A stretch of DNA of 19,853 nt, taken from an uncultured Erysipelotrichaceae bacterium (lineage in GTDB: Bacteria; Bacillota_I; Bacilli_A; RF39; UBA660). Positions 15,215-19,853 of this stretch are shown one piece after another (the stretch's first letter is position 1; every line of letters begins with the position of its first letter). Under the pieces are notes generated by a model. It saw only the letters and a program-made list of their open reading frames with translations. It did no database searches and was not told where the DNA came from. Made by a program: the position numbers and the translations under genes. The DNA lies in the NCBI GenBank assembly GCA_902797105.1, contig CADBRL010000101.1, forward strand, positions 1 through 19,853, read 5' to 3'.

Positions 15215-16303
15215 TTACTCCTCCTCAATTGCACCATCACAAACTTTAATTTTTTTTGCATCTTTAATTACTTTTTTACTAATGTTTTTTAAATCCGTCG
15301 TCGTTATAAAAGTCTGAACATTTCTATCAAGCATACCCAGTAAATTAGTAATCTTTTCTTTATCGAGCTCACTAAACAAATCATCTAAAATAAGTATTGG
15401 ATAATAACCTTTTATATCATAAATAACATTAATTTCTGCAAGTTTAAAGGAAATAATAGCATTCTTTCTTTGCCCTTCACTTCCCAATTCTTTCAAATTA
15501 TTGTTATCCAGGATAAACATAATATCATCATGATGAATTCCTTCTAAAGTCTTACCAACACTAAGTTCTTTTTGATAATTATCTTTAAATCTCTTAATTA
15601 AATCATCTTCACTTTTATTTTTAAATGTTGAAACATATCTTATTTTTAAAGTTCCACTACCAAATATTTTCTCATAATTACTTATAATATATTTATTTAT
15701 ATTATCTATAAAATCTTGTCTATATTTACAAATAACTTTCCCATATTCCACTAATTTTTTAGTTAAAATATCTAAATATTCACTTGTATAACTTCCATTA
15801 ATATACATTCCCCTAATATAAAAGTTTCTCTGTTTTAAAATACGTTGATAATTTGTTAAAACTACTAAATATTCTTTATAAATCTGACTTATTTCAATAT
15901 TAAGCATTTTTCTTCTTTCACTTGGTGCATCATCTATTAATCTTGTATCACTTGGATTAAACAAAATAACATTAATTTTTGATACATAATCACTTACTTT
16001 ATCTTGCTTTTCACCATTAATAGTAACAATTTTTCCATCATTACTTATTTCTACACCAAATTCATTTTCATCATTTTTCTTTAAAACATTTCCCTTAATC
16101 TTAGCCTTTATTTTTCCTTTCTCAATCATAATCTTATCATTATTTATTCTAAATGATTTAGTTAGTGCTAGCATATATATAGCTTCCACAATGTTAGTTT
16201 TTCCACTGCCATTTAACCCATATATAATATTAAGGTTTCCAAAAGAGATATTTAATGTTTCATAATTTCTAAAGTTCATCAAACTTAAACTATCAATTTT
16301 CAT
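15215..16303 (-). CDS. recF: DNA replication and repair protein RecF
   Basis: RecF is an SMC-like ATPase that works with RecO and RecR at gaps in replicating DNA. The 362-residue protein has Walker A GLNGSGKT at residues 29-36, an ABC-type signature region SEGQRKNAI near 274, and Walker B ILILDDLFSELD near 302-313, which are diagnostic of RecF. Length is normal. The ATG follows GGGGGT with about 7 nt spacing. It starts the recF-gyrB-gyrA unit; the 122-bp gap before it holds a possible promoter and follows the ComK-like gene. Confidence 0.96.
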   Translation of the reverse strand: MKIDSLSLMNFRNYETLNISFGNLNIIYGLNGSGKTNIVEAIYMLALTKSFRINNDKIMIEKGKIKAKIKGNVLKKNDENEFGVEISNDGKIVTINGEKQDKVSDYVSKINVILFNPSDTRLIDDAPSERRKMLNIEISQIYKEYLVVLTNYQRILKQRNFYIRGMYINGSYTSEYLDILTKKLVEYGKVICKYRQDFIDNINKYIISNYEKIFGSGTLKIRYVSTFKNKSEDDLIKRFKDNYQKELSVGKTLEGIHHDDIMFILDNNNLKELGSEGQRKNAIISFKLAEINVIYDIKGYYPILILDDLFSELDKEKITNLLGMLDRNVQTFITTTDLKNISKKVIKDAKKIKVCDGAIEEE

Positions 16304-16371
16304 TAATTTACCCCCTTAAGTAGCCCTATATTAAAAATTAAAGCTATTTTGGTATACCTATACACATATTA

Positions 16372-16380
16372 ATTATATCA
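16372..16380 (-). promoter_or_regulatory. Possible promoter for recF-gyrB-gyrA
   Basis: The minus strand contains TGATATAAT, an extended -10 (TG-n-TATAAT), about 70 bp before the recF start. The -35 position 17 bp upstream reads TTTAAA, which is poor. The long leader leaves room for regulation, though no riboswitch-like structure is apparent. Confidence 0.38.
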
Positions 16381-16398
16381 CAATCTAGCCCCATTTTA

Positions 16399-16420
16399 AA
16401 GAAAAAGTTACATTTTTCTT
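16399..16420. repeat. AT-rich 8-bp inverted repeat after the ComK-like gene
   Basis: AAGAAAAA (16399-16406) and TTTTTCTT (16413-16420) are perfect complements around a 6-nt loop, just downstream of the ComK-like stop codon. A weak terminator is possible because the 3' arm is U-rich, but the stem has only one G-C pair. Confidence 0.3.
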
Positions 16421-16425
16421 CACAT

Positions 16426-16848
16426 TTATGTTAAAAAAATTATCCACAATCTACTAGCTTTCAAAACTTGGTTATTAAATATTGTATAACTTACATTTAC
16501 ATCCACTTTTAAACCATTTTTAAACTCTACTTTTACTACATTTTTATTTCTTTTTACTTCTTTAATCATATCAAAATTTACCCATATTTCTCTTCCCATC
16601 TCTTTAACAGGAAAAAACACTAATTTTTCTTTCTCACTAACTACAATTGGCAACTTATATTTACTTTTTAAAGCCCATTTACTTCCCTTTATTCTGCCAT
16701 TTAAACTACTTCCAAAACTAATGCAGCTATCATTTAAAATATTTTTAATATTATTTCCCCTAAAAACCACATCCCCATAAGTGGTTGTAACATTTGTATT
16801 AAGCCCATCATAATCAATCATAAGAACTTCCTTATCAATTTTAAACAA
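16426..16848 (-). CDS. comK: ComK-family competence transcription factor (short form)
   Basis: In B. subtilis, ComK is the master activator of DNA-uptake genes and binds AT-rich boxes. This 140-residue protein has recognisable family landmarks: DSCISFGSSLNGR (40-52), KLPIVVS, the FFP at 78-80, an FKNG segment (109-112) and NNQVLKASRL near the end. B. subtilis ComK is about 190 residues; here both the N-terminus and roughly the last 45 residues are missing. I chose the TTG at 16848 because AAGGAGGTG lies 8 nt upstream; an upstream in-frame ATG (16887) lies before the likely promoter. The gene has its own promoter and follows a terminator after dnaN. The family call is from motif memory, not a search. 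Function in competence is inferred; no DNA-uptake genes are in the window. Confidence 0.75.
   Translation of the reverse strand: MFKIDKEVLMIDYDGLNTNVTTTYGDVVFRGNNIKNILNDSCISFGSSLNGRIKGSKWALKSKYKLPIVVSEKEKLVFFPVKEMGREIWVNFDMIKEVKRNKNVVKVEFKNGLKVDVNVSYTIFNNQVLKASRLWIIFLT
16440..16448 (+). promoter_or_regulatory. Consensus DnaA box inside the 3' end of comK
   Basis: TTATCCACA is a perfect consensus DnaA box. On the minus strand it supplies the codons for the last Leu-Trp-Ile of the ComK-like protein. It lies about 3 kb from the dnaA-upstream cluster. Confidence 0.6.
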
Positions 16849-16875
16849 AATGAGCACCTCCTTCATTAATTTGTT

Positions 16876-16884
16876 ATCATACCA
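16876..16884 (-). promoter_or_regulatory. Possible promoter of comK
   Basis: TGGTATGAT on the minus strand is an extended -10 (TG-n-TATGAT) located between the dnaN terminator and the comK Shine-Dalgarno, giving a leader of about 20 nt before TTG. There is no good -35 17 bp upstream (CAAATT). I see no clear pair of AAAA-N5-TTTT ComK boxes, so autoregulation cannot be claimed. Confidence 0.38.
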
Positions 16885-16907
16885 CAAACAAAGTGCAAAA
16901 TTTGTCG

Positions 16908-16935
16908 AAAAAAAAGAACAAACGCAAATTTGTTC
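16908..16935 (-). terminator. Intrinsic terminator after dnaN
   Basis: GAACAAA (16929-16935) and TTTGTTC (16916-16922) form a 7-bp stem on the minus-strand RNA with a UUUGCG loop, followed directly by eight U residues (16908-16915). It separates dnaA-dnaN from comK. Confidence 0.8.
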
Positions 16936-16949
16936 AATTTTTCTTAAAA

Positions 16950-18068
16950 TTAATATGTTTTAATAGGTAAAATAAGCTCAGTAAGTGATTCATCAGTAAC
17001 TGGTTTAATCAAAATTGGCTTATCATCAGTATTAAGAAGAAGTAAAATATTTTCTTCTTTAATTACCTTTAATGCATCCATCATAAACTTACTTGAGAAA
17101 GATACTTCAATCTTTTCTTTATTATTACTATCTATATGTAATTTTTCTTCGGCATTACCTAATTCATTACTTGTTGATGTAATAACCATATCTTTATCTT
17201 GAATATGCATCTTTATAATATTTTTTTCCTTATTTTGAGCAAGTAATGCTGCTCTATCAACTGCATCATAGAATTCTTTCATATTTAAATTAATCATATA
17301 TGCAAAGTCATTTGGAATAAAGTGACTAGTTTCTGGATAACTTCCACTAAGTAAATTACTTTGAACATAAATATTTTTATAAACAAATAATATTTTGTTA
17401 GTAAATACATAGATTTCCACATTATCATCTTCAGCTATAATCTTTTCAAGTTCAGTAATACTTCTTCCTGGAATAACAATATTAACTTGTTTACTACTAG
17501 GTACATCTAACTTAATATTTTTCTTAGATAATCTATAAGAATCAGTACAAATACATTCTAAAATATCTCCATTTATTTTAAAGTTAATACCTGTTAATAA
17601 TGGTCTTACTTCTTGAGTTGATAATGCATAAGAAGTTTGATTAATTATTTCTCTTAAAACTTCAGACTTAATATTAATAGCATCATCACTTTTTTCTATA
17701 TTTATATTTGGATAATCACTTGGATTATAGCAATTTAATCTATATTGGTTATTTGGTGTACTAATTTTAATCTTTAAGTTATCTTCAACTTCAAAATCGA
17801 TTTTCTCACTAGGCATCTTTCTGATCATATCAACAAAATATTTACTTTGAATAATAATTCTACCTTTTCCCTCAAGCATCTTTATATCTTCATGACTAAT
17901 AAGAACCTTTATAGTAAGTTCCGAATCACTAGCAAGTAGTTCGATTCCCTTTTCACTAACATCAAATACTATCCCATTAAGTACTGGTATTGTAGTCCTT
18001 TGACTTAAAGCTTTAGTAACATTATTTAAAGCTTCCAAAATTACATTTTTTTCAATTGTCCATTTCAT
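16950..18068 (-). CDS. dnaN: DNA polymerase III beta sliding clamp
   Basis: DnaN is the ring that tethers polymerase and other proteins to DNA. The 372-residue protein shows the three-fold repeated clamp fold: an N-terminal LEALNNVTKALSQRTTIPVL, the middle domain with TGINFKINGD and TDSYRLS, and the conserved C-terminus KPVTDESLTELILPIKTY. Length is standard. AAGGA lies about 8 nt before the ATG. It follows dnaA across a 129-bp gap with DnaA boxes and ends in a terminator, so dnaA-dnaN form one unit. Confidence 0.97.
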   Translation of the reverse strand: MKWTIEKNVILEALNNVTKALSQRTTIPVLNGIVFDVSEKGIELLASDSELTIKVLISHEDIKMLEGKGRIIIQSKYFVDMIRKMPSEKIDFEVEDNLKIKISTPNNQYRLNCYNPSDYPNINIEKSDDAINIKSEVLREIINQTSYALSTQEVRPLLTGINFKINGDILECICTDSYRLSKKNIKLDVPSSKQVNIVIPGRSITELEKIIAEDDNVEIYVFTNKILFVYKNIYVQSNLLSGSYPETSHFIPNDFAYMINLNMKEFYDAVDRAALLAQNKEKNIIKMHIQDKDMVITSTSNELGNAEEKLHIDSNNKEKIEVSFSSKFMMDALKVIKEENILLLLNTDDKPILIKPVTDESLTELILPIKTY

Positions 18069-18197
18069 TTTTTATTCCTTCTTTCTTTATGTTATTAATT
18101 ATTATTATTTATTAGTGGTGTTATTAATGTGGATAACCACTATTTAATTACTATTTTTCTTTAATATTCTGTATTTTTTTTACACAAGTTATCAACA
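18069..18197. other. dnaA-dnaN intergenic region with DnaA boxes
   Basis: The 129-bp gap has a consensus DnaA box, TGTGGATAA (18128-18136), and a second box, TTATCAACA (18189-18197), adjoining the dnaA stop. Between and beside them are A/T-only stretches, including ATT-type triplets at about 18098-18112. In B. subtilis the equivalent gap contains the unwinding element of a bipartite origin. The same role is plausible, but the triplets do not match the DnaA-trio pattern well. Confidence 0.5.
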
Positions 18198-19541
18198 TTA
18201 TTGTAACTTCATTTTAATTTCTTTCAACATATTATTAAGATTAGGATTAGTTTCTAACTCTTCTTTTATCTTATCAATAGCTGTAGATACTGTTGAGTGG
18301 TCTCTTCCCCCAAACTCAAGGCCTATTTTCTGTAAATTTTCATCTGTTTCCACTCTACAAAGGTACATTGCTATATGTCTTGGCCTTACAACAGTATTCG
18401 TTCTTCGCTTACTTTTTAAATCATCTACCGATATTTTAAAGTATTCTGCAACAGCACTTTGTATTGAAGCAATCGAATTGTTGATAAATATGTTAGTATT
18501 AACATAATCATTAAGTGCCTCATTAGCAAAATCGAGGGTTATTTTATCAGGAACCATCATTGCTGTGTAAGCTAGCAATCTATTTATAGTTCCTTCAATG
18601 TGCCTTACATCATTGACACATGAATTAGCAATATATTCTATTACATCTTCATTTAACTTATCCTCAATACTCGTATTTTTAACCTTCGACCTTATTATAT
18701 CACATCTTAAGTTAAAATCCGGAGGATAAATATCAACAGGAAGTCCCCACATAAATCTACTTCTAAGCCGCTCTTCTATTTTCTTAAGGTCATCTGGACT
18801 CTTATCACTACTTATAATAATTTGTTTATTAGCTTGATGGAGAGCATTAAATGTATGGAAAAACTCTTGTTGAGTTTTCTCAGCTTCTACCAGAAACTGT
18901 ATATCATCTATAATAAGAACATCTACATTCCTATATTTATTCTTAAAATCATTAGCATACCCTATCTTATTATTACTTGTTGCAATTCCTGTAAATTCAT
19001 CTCTAAACTCATTACTTGTGGTATATAATACCTTTAATTTAGAATGGTCTTTTATATAATTACCTATTGCTTGCATCAAATGTGTTTTTCCTATTCCACT
19101 TCTACCATATATAAATAAAGGATTATGAATAGTACCAGGTGCCTCTGCAACAGCCCTCGCCGCTACAAACGCAAGTCTATTTGAGTTTCCAACTACATAA
19201 TTATCAAAAGTAAACTTTGGATTTAAATTAGTATTCCACTCAATTTCCATTTCCTTAGTTTCTTCCGGAGCAACTGGTTCAACAAAGTTATCCACTTCAT
19301 CTTCCGTAATATATTTAAATGTATAATGCATTCCAGTCATTGCAAAAAAGGCATCATCAATAATTTCCCCATAAGTTACAGATAGCATTTGTTTATGAAT
19401 TTCCATTGGAACTTTTATTGTTACTACATTGTTAACAATGGATAAAAGCTCTAGTTTTGAAAACCATATAGTATAAGCATTCTGACTAACTTGAGTTTGA
19501 ATATCATTTAAAAAACGTAAAAAAAGATTATCAGTTTTCAA
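18198..19541 (-). CDS. dnaA: Chromosomal replication initiator DnaA
   Basis: DnaA is the AAA+ initiator that binds DnaA boxes and melts oriC. The 447-residue protein has domain I (FLRFLNDIQTQVSQNAYTIWF), a short linker, Walker A GRSGIGKT near 145-152, Walker B VLIIDDIQFL, the Arg-finger region RLRSRFMWGLPVDI, and domain IV with the box-recognition signature GGRDHSTVSTAI near 409-420. Length is normal. The start is TTG at 19541, preceded by GGGGTGAGG; MKTDNLFLRFL aligns with the usual family N-terminus, so no later start is needed. A rare start codon would limit DnaA synthesis. DnaA boxes lie on both sides of the gene, which fits autoregulation. I could not assign a convincing promoter. Confidence 0.97.
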   Translation of the reverse strand: MKTDNLFLRFLNDIQTQVSQNAYTIWFSKLELLSIVNNVVTIKVPMEIHKQMLSVTYGEIIDDAFFAMTGMHYTFKYITEDEVDNFVEPVAPEETKEMEIEWNTNLNPKFTFDNYVVGNSNRLAFVAARAVAEAPGTIHNPLFIYGRSGIGKTHLMQAIGNYIKDHSKLKVLYTTSNEFRDEFTGIATSNNKIGYANDFKNKYRNVDVLIIDDIQFLVEAEKTQQEFFHTFNALHQANKQIIISSDKSPDDLKKIEERLRSRFMWGLPVDIYPPDFNLRCDIIRSKVKNTSIEDKLNEDVIEYIANSCVNDVRHIEGTINRLLAYTAMMVPDKITLDFANEALNDYVNTNIFINNSIASIQSAVAEYFKISVDDLKSKRRTNTVVRPRHIAMYLCRVETDENLQKIGLEFGGRDHSTVSTAIDKIKEELETNPNLNNMLKEIKMKLQ

Positions 19542-19646
19542 AACCTCACCCCGCTAACTAAATTTCCTAACTAAATTTTAACCCATTTTGACAAAAAATA
19601 AAAGAGTAAATTTGCAATTTTGATAACTTTTTTAAAATCCCCAAAA

Positions 19647-19853
19647 TTATCCACTTAAAATATCCCTAAGATATGCCTAATACAACACGTTATCAACACT
19701 ATCAACAAAATATTGTTAACTCTATACTTACTAACATCATATCAACAACCCAAATTTTGATAAAATGTTGTTAATTCTGTGAATAACTTTTATTAGTTAT
19801 CAACAAATTATCCACAATCCACAAAAATGACTAGTTATTAACAAAAATATATG
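19647..19853. other. Part of oriC: DnaA-box cluster upstream of dnaA
   Basis: This region holds TTATCCACT (19647), TTATCAACA (19690 and 19797), CTATCAACA (19699), ATATCAACA (19739), TGTGAATAA (19778, reverse), a consensus TTATCCACA (19808) followed directly by ATCCACA, and TTATTAACA (19835). A further near-match, TGTTGTTAA, is at 19766. This density, the position upstream of dnaA and the AT-rich context are typical of a Firmicute origin. The cluster continues past the window edge, so its full extent and unwinding element are not seen. The remaining part of this gap (19542-19646) shows no further feature. Confidence 0.8.

Noticed and set aside
16426..16448. Frameshift truncating a longer ComK
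   Set aside because: The other two frames downstream meet stop codons quickly and show no ComK-like continuation, so the short form looks natural.
16849..16887. ATG start 13 codons upstream for the ComK-like gene
   Set aside because: It lies upstream of the likely -10 element, has no ribosome site and would translate the AAGGAGGTG Shine-Dalgarno that serves the TTG.
16849..16949. ComK boxes (AAAA-N5-TTTT pairs) for autoregulation of comK
   Set aside because: A/T runs are present, but I found no pair with the required spacing, and such runs are frequent in this composition.
1..19853. Mycoplasma-type genetic code (UGA as Trp)
   Set aside because: All conserved genes are full length with UGA treated as stop, and their Trp positions use TGG.

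Overview
This window is a compact replication-origin region from an AT-rich, low-GC Gram-positive bacterium of the phylum Firmicutes (Bacillota), most likely class Bacilli in the broad sense (an Erysipelotrichia/RF39-like lineage would fit, but the species cannot be named from the sequence). Evidence is the Firmicute order dnaA-dnaN-recF-gyrB-gyrA, a small SRP RNA next to tadA and dnaX, the ebfC-recR-bofA block, a ricT (PSP1) gene, a ComK-family gene, and Firmicute-type parS and Noc-binding palindromes. UGG encodes Trp and no UGA reassignment is needed. Every gene is on the minus strand, so all are transcribed away from the origin at the right end, co-directionally with the replication fork.

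Layout from right to left, which is the transcription order. (1) 19542-19853 is a DnaA-box cluster upstream of dnaA, probably part of oriC, and it runs off the window. (2) dnaA and dnaN are separated by 129 bp that holds further DnaA boxes, and dnaN is followed by a strong intrinsic terminator. (3) A short ComK-family gene with a TTG start sits where yaaA (S4 domain) is usually found. (4) recF-gyrB-gyrA form a tight operon that ends in a terminator overlapping the gyrA stop codon. (5) About 1.4 kb of non-coding DNA (9368-10765) contains eight near-perfect parS palindromes (9835-10581) and two Noc-type palindromes (9527-9540 and 9685-9698); most of the parS sites have a DnaA-box-like 9-mer just to their left. 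(6) A small SRP RNA with its own promoter leads directly into tadA. (7) dnaX-ebfC-recR-bofA-holB-ricT-trmN6-pth-mfd follow as a nearly gapless, partly overlapping run ending 14 bases from the left edge.

Together the genes cover replication initiation (DnaA), the sliding clamp and two clamp-loader subunits (DnaN, DnaX, HolB), topology (GyrA/B), repair (RecF, RecR, Mfd), RNA modification and translation quality control (TadA, TrmN6, Pth), protein targeting (SRP RNA) and developmental or competence regulators (RicT, BofA-like, ComK-like). The non-coding block looks like a concentrated chromosome-segregation (ParB) and nucleoid-occlusion (Noc) loading zone about 8-10 kb from dnaA. The parA/parB/noc genes are not in the window; in Firmicutes they usually lie on the other side of the origin.

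The most noteworthy items are the eight-site parS array, its recurrent pairing with DnaA-box-like sequences, the two Noc sites embedded in a 31-bp direct repeat beside it, the origin-proximal comK, and a candidate frameshift site in dnaX placed where a gamma-type short product would end.
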